Shown in pieces: positions 8,498-17,306 of a DNA stretch of 64,000 nt. Position 1 is the first letter of the stretch. The number at the start of each line of letters is the position of its first letter. The translations under genes were made by a program, and so were the position numbers. Source of the DNA: Tritonibacter horizontis (GTDB lineage: Bacteria; Pseudomonadota; Alphaproteobacteria; Rhodobacterales; Rhodobacteraceae); assembly GCF_001518015.1 (NCBI RefSeq), contig NZ_LPUY01000082.1, forward strand, positions 1 through 64,000, written 5' to 3'. The notes under the pieces are model-generated. The model was given only the letters and a program-made list of their open reading frames with translations, did not search any database and was not told the origin of the DNA.

Positions 8498-9694
8498 ATG
8501 AAAACCACGTCAATTACCAAACGTCTTGCGGGGCTGGGCGGCGCCAAATGGGATTTGCACCTGACCGCGCGGGCGCGGTTGGAGCGCGGCGAGGACATCA
8601 TCGAGATGACCATCGGCGAGCCGGACGTGCCGCTGCCGCAACCACTGGCGCAGGCAGCGATCACCGCATTGCAGGCGGGCCGCACACAATATTCCAACGG
8701 TCGTGGCGAGGATGGCCTGCGGGCGGCCCTGGCAGAGGTCTATTCCACCCGGCGCGGACGGGGTTTTGAACCCGACAACATCCTGTGCTTTCCCGGCACC
8801 CAGACCGCGCTTTTTGCGGTGATGCAGGGGGTGGCGGAGACCGGCGACGAGGTGCTGGTGGGCGATCCGCTTTATGCCACCTACGAAGGCGTGATCCGGG
8901 CGACGGGCGCCGATATGGTCGCGGTGCCGCTGCGCGCCGAGCATGGGTTTCGCATGCAGGCGGGTGATGTCGCCGCGCGCATCACCCCAAAGACACGCGC
9001 CATCTTGTTGAATACACCCCACAATCCGACCGGCGCGATCCTGCGGCGGGCGGAGCTGGAGGCGATTGCCGCGCTGGCGCGGGCACATGATATCTGGGTG
9101 ATCTCGGACGAGGTCTATGAGGAGCTGGTGTTTGACGGGGCGGAGTTCCTCTCGCCGCTGGCCCTGCCGGAGCTGGCGGATCGCTGCATTGCGGTGTCGT
9201 CCATCTCCAAGTCGCACGCGGCCCCGGGGATGCGCAGTGGCTGGGCGGTTGGGCCGACGTCTTTCATGGATGCCTTGCTGCCGGTTTCTGAAACCATGCT
9301 GTTTGGCAACCAGCCTTTCATTGCCGATATGACCGAGGCCGCCGTGCGCGCGGGGTCGTCGGTGGCGGCGGGCATGGCACAGCGCTATGGCGCGCGGGCC
9401 GACGGGATGGTCACCCGGCTGGAGACGGAAACGGTGCTGAAGGTGAACCGGCCCGAAGCCGGCATGTTCGCGCTGGTCGATGTCAGCGGGCTGGGGCTGG
9501 ACGGGGACAGTTTCGCCTGGGCGCTGCTGGAGGAGACGGGCGTGGCGGTGATGCCGGGATCGTCCTTTGGCGAACATATGCGCAACTGGGTGCGGCTGGC
9601 GCTGACCATTGACGACGCCGACATGGCCCGCGCGCTGGACCGGATCTGCACCTTTGCACAGCGCAGGGCGGCGGTTTCGGCGCAGGATGCATAA
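8498..9694 (+). CDS. PLP-dependent aminotransferase, class I fold
   Basis: 398 residues from the ATG at 8498, the start that matches the family N-terminus. It transfers amino groups using pyridoxal phosphate. Visible residues: NPTG with Asn176, SDEVY with Asp204 (pairs with the pyridine nitrogen), SSISKSH with the Schiff-base Lys238, and a C-terminal Arg region NWVRLAL. The IGEPD motif near residue 40 places it in the aspartate/aromatic aminotransferase group. The exact substrate cannot be told from sequence alone. It follows rep by 115 bases and is the first cargo gene. No operon partner is evident, since the next gene starts 97 bases downstream with its own strong ribosome-binding site. Confidence 0.88.
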   Translation: MKTTSITKRLAGLGGAKWDLHLTARARLERGEDIIEMTIGEPDVPLPQPLAQAAITALQAGRTQYSNGRGEDGLRAALAEVYSTRRGRGFEPDNILCFPGTQTALFAVMQGVAETGDEVLVGDPLYATYEGVIRATGADMVAVPLRAEHGFRMQAGDVAARITPKTRAILLNTPHNPTGAILRRAELEAIAALARAHDIWVISDEVYEELVFDGAEFLSPLALPELADRCIAVSSISKSHAAPGMRSGWAVGPTSFMDALLPVSETMLFGNQPFIADMTEAAVRAGSSVAAGMAQRYGARADGMVTRLETETVLKVNRPEAGMFALVDVSGLGLDGDSFAWALLEETGVAVMPGSSFGEHMRNWVRLALTIDDADMARALDRICTFAQRRAAVSAQDA

Positions 9695-9791
9695 CCACAA
9701 AGTGGTGACTGTTGGTTGAAACCGGCGGCATTGGCGTTTTATGAGAGGTGACCTTGGGACGCACGCTCCCGATCTCTGAGGAGGTGCCGAC

Positions 9792-11099
9792 ATGACCGCA
9801 ACCCAATCCACGCCTGACGGGCGGGCCGATCCGATGGCGGGTGAAATCTGCATTCTGGGCCTTGGCTATGTCGGGCTGCCGCTTGCCGTCGAATTTGGCC
9901 GGATCCGTCCTGTTGTCGGGTTCGACATCGACACCGGTCGGATCATGGAGCTGTCACAGGGGTTTGACCGCACTGGCGAGCTGGACACGGCAGAGCTGGC
10001 CCAGGCCCGCGGGCTGCGGCTGACCAGTGATCTGGGCGAAATCGCCGAGGCAACCACCTATATCGTGACGGTGCCGACGCCCATCGACCAGACCCGGCGC
10101 CCGGATCTGGGGCCCTTGCTGGCGGCGACCCGTACCGTGGGGCAGGTGCTGAAATCCGGCGATACGGTGATCTATGAATCCACCGTGTATCCCGGCGCCA
10201 CCGAGGAAGACTGCGTGCCGCTGCTGGAGGCCCTGTCGGGCCTGCGGATGAATGTGGATTTCGGCGTCGGCTACAGCCCCGAACGGATCAATCCCGGTGA
10301 CAAGACGCGGCGGTTGCCGGATATCGTCAAGGTGACGTCCGGGTCGTCGCCGGAGGTGGCCGCGCAGGTTGATGCGCTCTATGCCCAGATCGTCACTGCC
10401 GGCACCTACCGCGCCGAGAGCATTCGTGTCGCCGAAGCCGCCAAGGTGATCGAGAACAGCCAGCGGGATATCAATATCGCGCTGATCAACGAGCTGGCGA
10501 TGATCTTCAACCGGATGGACATCGACACCGAAGCGGTGTTGAGGGCGGCCGGCACCAAGTGGAATTTCCTCAACTTCCGGCCCGGTCTTGTCGGCGGTCA
10601 CTGCATCGGCGTTGATCCCTACTACCTGACCCACAAGGCGCAGCAGATGGGCTATCACCCGGAGATCCTGCTGTCGGGGCGGCGGCTCAATGATGGCATG
10701 GGGGCCTATGTGGCGCAGCAGATGATCAAGGCGATGCTGCAGCGCCGCGTGCAGGTGGTCGATGCGCGGGTGCTGGTCATGGGGCTGACATTCAAGGAAA
10801 ACTGCCCCGATCTGCGCAACACCAGGGTGATTGACGTGATCACGGGGCTGCGGGAATTTGGCGTCACGGTGGATGTCTTTGACCCCTGCGCCGACCCGGA
10901 CGAGGCGATGCGGGAATACGGGATCGAGCTGGTCTCCGCGCCGGGGCAGGGGGCCTATGACGGGGTGGTCGTGGCGGTCGGCCATGCGGCGTTTCACGCG
11001 CTTGGGGCTGAGGGCATCCGCGCCTTTGCCACGCCCAAGGGGCTGGTCTACGACCTGAAATATGTCCTGCCCGCCGACCAGTCGGATCTGCGGCTGTGA
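9792..11099 (+). CDS. nucleotide-sugar dehydrogenase (UDP-GlcNAc/UDP-glucose 6-dehydrogenase family)
   Basis: 435 residues, preceded by GAGGAGG. It oxidises a UDP-sugar C6 alcohol to the uronic acid in two NAD-dependent steps. The Rossmann motif GLGYVG lies at 23-28, the VPTPID and STVYPG motifs follow, and [12 protein letters not shown] carries the catalytic Cys271. The [12 protein letters not shown] form and the overall length fit the WbpA/TviB type acting on UDP-N-acetylhexosamines rather than plain UDP-glucose dehydrogenase. No glycosyltransferase or other polysaccharide gene lies nearby, so its pathway is not visible here. Confidence 0.88.
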   Translation: MTATQSTPDGRADPMAGEICILGLGYVGLPLAVEFGRIRPVVGFDIDTGRIMELSQGFDRTGELDTAELAQARGLRLTSDLGEIAEATTYIVTVPTPIDQTRRPDLGPLLAATRTVGQVLKSGDTVIYESTVYPGATEEDCVPLLEALSGLRMNVDFGVGYSPERINPGDKTRRLPDIVKVTSGSSPEVAAQVDALYAQIVTAGTYRAESIRVAEAAKVIENSQRDINIALINELAMIFNRMDIDTEAVLRAAGTKWNFLNFRPGLVGGHCIGVDPYYLTHKAQQMGYHPEILLSGRRLNDGMGAYVAQQMIKAMLQRRVQVVDARVLVMGLTFKENCPDLRNTRVIDVITGLREFGVTVDVFDPCADPDEAMREYGIELVSAPGQGAYDGVVVAVGHAAFHALGAEGIRAFATPKGLVYDLKYVLPADQSDLRL

Positions 11100-11136
11100 G
11101 CGGCGCGGCCCGCAGGCACATTGGGCGCGCCCTGGT

Positions 11137-12090
11137 ATGAGTCTCTGTGTGATCCACACCGGCGGCACCATCGGCATGGGGCGCACGGCGACGGGGTTTG
11201 CGCCGCAAACGGGCGTGGTCGAGGCAGAGCTGGCGCGGTTGCAGACGGCGGGCGTGATCGGCACGGATGTGCGCCTGCGCGTGGCGGAGCCGCTGATCGA
11301 CAGCGCCAATGCCACCCTGGCGGACTGGAACTGGATCATGGACCAAATCGCTGAGGCCGCTGTCGATTGCACCGGCGTTATCGTGACCCATGGCACCGAC
11401 ACGCTGGCCTTTACTGCGGCGGCGCTGGGTTTTGGCCTCCAGGGGCTGAACATCCCGGTGGTGCTGACCGGCTCCATGTTGCCGCTGACCGAAGTGGGCA
11501 GCGACGGGCCGCGTAACCTGGCAGAGGCGTTTGCTGCGGTTGAAACCCTCGGGCCGGGGATCTGGGTTCAGTTTGCCGGGGCGCAGTTGCACGGGTTGCG
11601 GGTGCGTAAATCACATTCGTCGGCCTTTGATGCCTTCAAGGATACGGCCACGGATGTTGCGCCGCTGCGGGTGGCGCCGACGCTTCGGGTTCAGCCCTAT
11701 GAGCCGTCCTTTGCGGTGCTGGTTGTCGCGGTCGCGCCGGGCATGGCAACGGATCTGGTGACATTGGCGGCAGAGCGGGCCGATGGGATCGTGTTGCGCT
11801 GTTATGGCTCCGGTACGGTGCCCGAAAGCGCGGTGTTGCGGGCCGCCCTGTGCCGGGCACGGGATCGGGGGGTGCCGGTGCTGGCGGTCAGTCAATGCGC
11901 CGAGGGCGGGATTTCGCTTGGGACCTACGCGGCGGGCGCCATGCTGGCGGAAACCGGCGCCATCGACGGGCGCGACATGACAGTGGAGGCCGCCTATACA
12001 AAGCTGCTGCATGCGCTGTCGGCAACGCGCGATCCAGACGACCGGCGTCAGCTGCTTCAGACCCGGCTTGGCGGCGAATGGTCCGAATAA
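11137..12090 (+). CDS. L-asparaginase-family amidohydrolase
   Basis: 317 residues from the ATG at 11137; the longer frame overlaps the previous gene. Hydrolyses asparagine (possibly glutamine) to the acid and ammonia. HTGGTIGM at 7-14 carries the nucleophilic Thr11, and THGTDT (84-89) carries the second Thr and the Asp of the catalytic set. VLTGSMLP and RGVPVLAVSQC are further family motifs. There is no signal peptide, so a cytoplasmic enzyme is expected. It follows the dehydrogenase by 37 bases and may be co-transcribed, though the functions are unrelated. Confidence 0.88.
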   Translation: MSLCVIHTGGTIGMGRTATGFAPQTGVVEAELARLQTAGVIGTDVRLRVAEPLIDSANATLADWNWIMDQIAEAAVDCTGVIVTHGTDTLAFTAAALGFGLQGLNIPVVLTGSMLPLTEVGSDGPRNLAEAFAAVETLGPGIWVQFAGAQLHGLRVRKSHSSAFDAFKDTATDVAPLRVAPTLRVQPYEPSFAVLVVAVAPGMATDLVTLAAERADGIVLRCYGSGTVPESAVLRAALCRARDRGVPVLAVSQCAEGGISLGTYAAGAMLAETGAIDGRDMTVEAAYTKLLHALSATRDPDDRRQLLQTRLGGEWSE

Positions 12091-12150
12091 CGTATTGATC
12101 TCGATATAAATATGTCCGGGCCACATGGGGCGGCCCGGACCATGTGGCGG

Positions 12151-15100
12151 TCAGGCGCGGCGGGCCTGTTCTGATCCTTCGGCCTGCGGCTGCCGGATCT
12201 CGCCGCTGTCGGTCACGGTGATGGTTTCCCCCTGTTCAAGCCCGTCGAGACCGGTCGCGCCAACCAGCATCAGGATGTCCTTTTCGCGGGCGACGATGGC
12301 CATATGGCTGAGCCAGCCGCCGACGGCGCTGACCACGGCGCCGGCCTGTTGCAACTGTGGCAGCCAGGCCGGGTTGACCATGTCGCAAAGGATGATGTCC
12401 CCCGGCGCAAACCCCACAAAGGCCGCCTCGCCAAAGCTGGCCTCGTCGGCGACGCGAAAGGCCCGGCCGGTTGCCTCACCGGAGCCGGCGACGCAGGTGC
12501 CATGCATGGGGCCGTCCGCAGCGGCGCCGATTGACCCGGCCGAGAGCTGTTCGCAATCCGCCAGACTGAGCTGGGTCTGCGTGGGCGCCGATTTGCGGGC
12601 CAACGCGTCATGGCTGCGGCGGGCGTCTGCGATCTGGCGCAGGTGCTCCGGTTTCGACCAATCGCCCTGCAACAGCTCCTCGATGGTGAGGTGAAACACC
12701 AGCTCGTCCAGGCCGCTCTCTGCCCCAAGCGCCACCAGCGCGCGGCGCAGTTCGGCCAAAAGCCGCATCGCCTCGTGTTTGGCGCGTTCCTTGAGGTCCT
12801 GATAGGCGACAGCGGTGTCGATCAGCTGGCGCAGTTCCGTCGGCAGGTCAGCGGGCATGACGGAGGGGCGCAGCGGTTTGACCTCTGGTTCCATGAGCGA
12901 AAACAACAGGCTGGGTGCCTCGGCATAGCGCGGCGTTGACAGTTCGTAGTCGAACATCGCCCGGTGCCCCATCCGCTGCAAGGCCATGGCCTGGGCCTCT
13001 TCCTCGGTGCCGTGACACTGCGCCAGGAGGCTGGCGGGCGTGTAGTGCAGATCCGCCTGCATCAGGTGGCTGCGCAGGGCCGGATCCCCCTGCGCGGCGC
13101 TGGTGGCTTCTTTCATCGCAAAGGCCGAGAGCAGGTTGATTTTTTCCGCCTCGACATAGATGCCGGTGACGAATTCCTGTTTCAGCCGGGAAATGGCGTC
13201 GAGGATCTTGGCGCGGGGCAGGGCCTCGAACCGGATCGCGCGCCAGTCTTCGACGGTGTCGTTCAGCGCTGGCAGCACCTCATGCGCGAAGCGGTCCAGC
13301 GTTGGTGTCAGCTGTTTTTTCAGCCGGATCGCCCGATTGCCGCTGAGGTCCATCGTCAGCTGCTGTTTCAGCCGGGTATCGACATAGGTTTTGCCGAACA
13401 GCCGGATCAGATGCGCGTTTGGCGCTTCTGGCAGCGTATAGGGCAGGCGCAAGGCACGGCAGGCCAGGTCGAGACTGCCGCCGGGGGCCCAGATCTGTGA
13501 CATCAAAGAGAAGGACAGCGGGGTCGGGCGGGGCAGGACCTCGCTCATTTCGTCTTGTTCCAGCAGGGTGATCTGCGGGTCACAATTGTCCTCGGTCACG
13601 GTGGCAAAGAGCCGGCGCCATTCCTGGGCGCGGGCCTGATCTTCGGCACTGCCCACGGTGGTGGTGGTGATGTCGCGCGATTGCAGGATGTAGAATTGCC
13701 CCTCGGTCCAGGCCCATTCCACATCCTGAGGCGCGTCAAACAGGGTCTCGATCCGGCGCCCCAACGCGAGCAGGGCACGGGCGTCAAACGGGGCCTCGGC
13801 ACCATGGGCGGCGGCGTCAAAACTGTAGCGCCCGAACCGCGCCGTCTTGGGGGTGGCGCGGCCGGAGACGAGATCCTCGCCCTTGCCCGCAACCCATTCC
13901 AGCAGCATCATGCCGGGTGCCTGCGGGTCCTGGGTAAAGAGCACCCCGGCATAGCTGGCCTCGATCATGTGCTGGATCAGGATATTGCCCGCCCCGGCGA
14001 CATTCCGGGGCGCGGTGTCGTCGGTTCCGCCATAGCTCTGTGCGCGGGCGGAACCGAAGGAGGCCAGCACGGTTTCGATGGCTGAGGGCAGGGTGGGCCC
14101 GGTCACGTCGAGCACCGAGTCAAACACCCCGGCAAAGCTTTGATCGGCGCCGTCTTCCTGACTGGCAGAGGATCGCACAGCACAGGGGGTCGGACCAATC
14201 TGCCGCCAGAGCCGGGCCGCCATCTGCTGGCGTCGCTGCGGGGCGGCCTGTTCAAACTGCGCCAGGTAGCGGTCGGTCAGGACGATGCCATCGGGCACTG
14301 GAAAGCCGGCGTTGGCCAGTTGGGACAGGCGCAGCGCCTTGTTGCCCGCCTGGGCCAGTTGGGCGGTGTTGTCGAGCGTCACCACACCGCGGGGCAGCCG
14401 CGCCATATGGCGCAGGGTGACGGTGGCGCGGGCGAGTTTTCCCGACACGTAGAAATGCTGTAGCAACAACCCCGCAAGGCTGATGCTGAGATAGACATTC
14501 CCCGCCGTCGAAAGCCCCATGGTCAGCACAAACAAAAGCGGCACGCCAAGGCCCAGCCACAGGACGGCGCTGCGGCGATCGCGGGCCATGGCGCTGAACA
14601 GATAAACACCGCCCAGAGCGGAGGTCAGCAGGGCGGCCATATAGCTGGGATCGGGCGCGCCGAGGTCTGCCACCCAGAGAAAGGGTTCGGCAATGGCAGT
14701 TGCGGCGAATTCCGCCGATTGCAGACCAAGCATCATCAAGGGCAGGAACAGCAGCGCGGTCAGATTGCGCATCGGTGTCAGCCCGTGTTTGGCATAAAAG
14801 GCCTGGATGGCGCGGGATTTGCGCATCGGGTCGGCGGCGAGGCGCGATTTGACCGCCTGAAGTTCGGGTTTATGCATCCGCAGGGTGATCTGGTCGCGTT
14901 CGGATTTCAGCGCAATCGGCAGCACCATCAACCGCGAGACCAGCGCCAGCACAAACAGGCTGACCAGCAGGTGGGCCCGTTCGTGTCCCCACAGAAGCGC
15001 GGTGCCGATGGCCGCGACCGCCTTGGTCCAGACCGTCTTGTTCTGTTCCGCCAGCCAGGCGCTGACATGGGGTTTCGGCGGCGGCGCCACGAAATATTCC

Positions 15101-16191
15101 CACGGCAGCGTGTATCGACCGGCAAAGGGCAGACCGGCGCGGGTCAGTTCCAGCCCCAGAACCTGACCCATGAAACAGCTGCGCCGGTCATAGCAGGCGA
15201 CGACCGTCGGCTTGTCCTCCAGCGCGGCGATGCGGCTGCGCAGATCCTCCGTGGTGATGGCGCGGATCGGGATGTTGATGGCCCCCGGCAAATGACCGGC
15301 CGCGAAATTCCCCGGATAGCGCGTGTCCACGATTTGCAGCGGGCCGGACTGAACCATCTTGGTAAAGGCGTCGGTGCTCAGCAGGCGGGACTTGTTTTCA
15401 TAGTCTGGAATGGCGCGCAGGTCCGACAGGCTCTGGACCTCTGCATCAGAGAAGGGACGGGATTCCACGATCCATTTCTCGATACCGCCGGCGACAAAGC
15501 TGCAATCGATGCCCATCTTGGCCAGCTCTGCGCAGGTTTCCGAACTGCGGTTGCCGTTGTGACAGAACAGCACCACCCGTTCGCCGGGCGCTACCGGGAC
15601 CGACTGTTGAAAATCTGGAAACCGCACATGGGTGGCGCCGGGCAGGGTGCCCATCTCATGTTCGGCCGTTTCGCGGATGTCGAAGAAGCGCACATCGTCG
15701 CTGGCCAGCAACGCGGCGGCCTGTGCTGTGGTGATGCCCTGCGGATGGGTTTCCTGCGCGGTGTAGCTGGTTTCCTTCAGCTTGGGATCTTTCAGCGTGG
15801 TGCCGTCGAATTGCGCGGGTCGGGACAGCGTGGCCTGCAGGCGCTGCAGCTCCTTGGTTTTGTGGCTCTGCCATTGCCAGTGATTTGCCGCCGCCAGCAG
15901 CGCGGCCACGGCCACAAGGCCGGCGATCAGCCGTACCGGATAGCGTCGCTGGCCAAAGGTGCCGGGTTTCAGCCCCAGCCGACCGGCGACCATGGCGCCA
16001 AAACCGGAGAGCAGCGCCACAACCAATGCGAGTATCTGCGACAGCGAAGAGACCGACCCCAGAACAAGTTCAGGCGACGGAATAGCCAGCGCGGGCGCAG
16101 CGTTTGTGAGGAAAAAGGTCATGCTTACCGATAAACAAAAGTAAATTTTAACAGACCGGGTGATACAAGTCGGCGTGTTTAGTGTAGTCAC
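12151..16191 (-). CDS. rhodanese-rhodanese-YidC/Oxa1-PEP-synthase-like fusion membrane protein
   Basis: 1346 residues from the GTG at 16191, chosen because AGAAGGA lies just upstream and it gives a typical signal peptide (1-36). In order: two hydrophobic segments (~45-70, 86-102); rhodanese 1 (~150-243, active-site Cys210 in FCHNGNRS); rhodanese 2 (~270-368, Cys333 in ACYDRRS); a YidC/Oxa1-like membrane domain (~385-600, SRLMVLPIALKSERDQ and several helices); a PEP/pyruvate-dikinase ATP-binding domain (~615-845, AVRSSASQED, SFAGVFDS, LQSRDITT); a helical middle region; and a swivelling phosphohistidine domain (GGWLSHMAIVARE, His1296). ATP-to-histidine phosphotransfer is expected by family, but the acceptor is unknown. 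Rifampicin phosphotransferases share the last three parts. All catalytic residues checked are present. Divergent from the PhnD-like gene. Confidence 0.82.
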   Translation of the reverse strand: MTTLNTPTCITRSVKIYFCLSVSMTFFLTNAAPALAIPSPELVLGSVSSLSQILALVVALLSGFGAMVAGRLGLKPGTFGQRRYPVRLIAGLVAVAALLAAANHWQWQSHKTKELQRLQATLSRPAQFDGTTLKDPKLKETSYTAQETHPQGITTAQAAALLASDDVRFFDIRETAEHEMGTLPGATHVRFPDFQQSVPVAPGERVVLFCHNGNRSSETCAELAKMGIDCSFVAGGIEKWIVESRPFSDAEVQSLSDLRAIPDYENKSRLLSTDAFTKMVQSGPLQIVDTRYPGNFAAGHLPGAINIPIRAITTEDLRSRIAALEDKPTVVACYDRRSCFMGQVLGLELTRAGLPFAGRYTLPWEYFVAPPPKPHVSAWLAEQNKTVWTKAVAAIGTALLWGHERAHLLVSLFVLALVSRLMVLPIALKSERDQITLRMHKPELQAVKSRLAADPMRKSRAIQAFYAKHGLTPMRNLTALLFLPLMMLGLQSAEFAATAIAEPFLWVADLGAPDPSYMAALLTSALGGVYLFSAMARDRRSAVLWLGLGVPLLFVLTMGLSTAGNVYLSISLAGLLLQHFYVSGKLARATVTLRHMARLPRGVVTLDNTAQLAQAGNKALRLSQLANAGFPVPDGIVLTDRYLAQFEQAAPQRRQQMAARLWRQIGPTPCAVRSSASQEDGADQSFAGVFDSVLDVTGPTLPSAIETVLASFGSARAQSYGGTDDTAPRNVAGAGNILIQHMIEASYAGVLFTQDPQAPGMMLLEWVAGKGEDLVSGRATPKTARFGRYSFDAAAHGAEAPFDARALLALGRRIETLFDAPQDVEWAWTEGQFYILQSRDITTTTVGSAEDQARAQEWRRLFATVTEDNCDPQITLLEQDEMSEVLPRPTPLSFSLMSQIWAPGGSLDLACRALRLPYTLPEAPNAHLIRLFGKTYVDTRLKQQLTMDLSGNRAIRLKKQLTPTLDRFAHEVLPALNDTVEDWRAIRFEALPRAKILDAISRLKQEFVTGIYVEAEKINLLSAFAMKEATSAAQGDPALRSHLMQADLHYTPASLLAQCHGTEEEAQAMALQRMGHRAMFDYELSTPRYAEAPSLLFSLMEPEVKPLRPSVMPADLPTELRQLIDTAVAYQDLKERAKHEAMRLLAELRRALVALGAESGLDELVFHLTIEELLQGDWSKPEHLRQIADARRSHDALARKSAPTQTQLSLADCEQLSAGSIGAAADGPMHGTCVAGSGEATGRAFRVADEASFGEAAFVGFAPGDIILCDMVNPAWLPQLQQAGAVVSAVGGWLSHMAIVAREKDILMLVGATGLDGLEQGETITVTDSGEIRQPQAEGSEQARRA

Positions 16192-16409
16192 TAGGTGTCC
16201 TTCTGAACGGAAAGAATTCCCCGGCATTGGCTGCGAGGTCCTGACAAAGAAACGTCGTAATCCTTTCCAGATGGTTAATTTTTGCTAAGTGAGAAAAATT
16301 ACCCCTTAGTTTTCAACAAGTTTTCGTCTTATCTTTGACATTGAAATGGTTGGAAGTGGGCACTGAACTCTTATGTCCAGCGATCTATCCGGCCGAAAAG
16401 GAGAGTTTG

Positions 16410-17306
16410 ATGCCTGTGGCACGAGCAATTGACGTGGGTGAGGCCCAAAAAAGCGTCAGATTCATCAAAGTTTTGGCATTTGGGGCGCTGTTGGCTTTGG
16501 CGGCGCTTGGCCCTGGATCTCCGGCACGCGCGGAGATTGAGTTGGTCTTCGGCACCTATGCCGCCGACAAACCTTCGGCGACGGTGCGCAAATATCGCCC
16601 GTTCCTGACCTTCCTGGAGAATCGGATGGAGGCGTTGCTGGACGAAGAGGTGACGATTCGTCTGCGAATTTCCAAGGATTACGAAGGCAGCATCGCGGAT
16701 CTGGCCAATGGTGTGGTCGATTTTGCGCGATTTGGCCCGGCCTCTTATATCCACGCGATGGATCAGAACGCCGGAATTTCGATCATTGCGATGGAATCCA
16801 AGAAGGGCGAAAAACGCTTTAAAGGGGTGATCGCGGTGCACCGCGACAGCGATATCCATCAGGTCGAGGACCTGGCGGGCCTGTCCTTTGCCTTTGGCGA
16901 CGAGCTGTCGACGATCGGCCGCTACCTGTCGCAAACCTACCTGCTGGAAGCGAACATCGACGGGCAGGATCTTCACGGGTTTGAATATCTCGGCCGTCAC
17001 GATCTGGTGGGCGAGGCGGTCGGAGCCGGCAAATTCAGCGCCGGGGCGTTGAAGGAAAGCACCTTCAAGGAACTGGTTGCCAAGGGCGTTCCCATTCGCA
17101 GCCTTGTGTCTTTTGACAATGTCACCAAACCCTGGCTGGCGCGTGCCGACCTTGATCCGCGGGTTCTCAACGCGATGCGACAGGTGATGCTTTCGTCCAA
17201 GAATGAAGAAATGGTGAAACGAGTCGCGAAAAACGGCTTTCTTGCCGGGACCGATTCCGATTATGATTTTGTTCGACAGGCGATGATACGGAGCCGCGAC
17301 TTTTGA
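16410..17306 (+). CDS. PhnD-like periplasmic phosphonate/phosphite-type binding protein
   Basis: 298 residues from the ATG at 16410, preceded by AAAGGAGAG. Signal peptide to about residue 42 ([14 protein letters not shown]...ARA). The mature protein has the PhnD (periplasmic binding protein-like II) pattern: [62 protein letters not shown]. There is no ABC permease or ATPase next to it. Instead its stop overlaps the start of a membrane hybrid kinase, so it probably acts as a periplasmic sensor subunit that presents a ligand to the kinase rather than as a transporter component. The ligand is unknown; PhnD-fold proteins bind phosphonates, phosphite and other small oxyanions. Confidence 0.82.
   Translation: MPVARAIDVGEAQKSVRFIKVLAFGALLALAALGPGSPARAEIELVFGTYAADKPSATVRKYRPFLTFLENRMEALLDEEVTIRLRISKDYEGSIADLANGVVDFARFGPASYIHAMDQNAGISIIAMESKKGEKRFKGVIAVHRDSDIHQVEDLAGLSFAFGDELSTIGRYLSQTYLLEANIDGQDLHGFEYLGRHDLVGEAVGAGKFSAGALKESTFKELVAKGVPIRSLVSFDNVTKPWLARADLDPRVLNAMRQVMLSSKNEEMVKRVAKNGFLAGTDSDYDFVRQAMIRSRDF

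Noticed and set aside
7132-8697. Long minus-strand open frame (521 residues) opposite rep
   Set aside because: Antisense shadow of a high-G+C gene; the peptide is Arg/Pro/Gly-rich without recognisable motifs, and rep on the other strand is clear.
14719-16134. 471-residue plus-strand frame opposite the fusion protein
   Set aside because: Shadow frame, Gln/Arg/His-rich, no ribosome-binding site or family motif.
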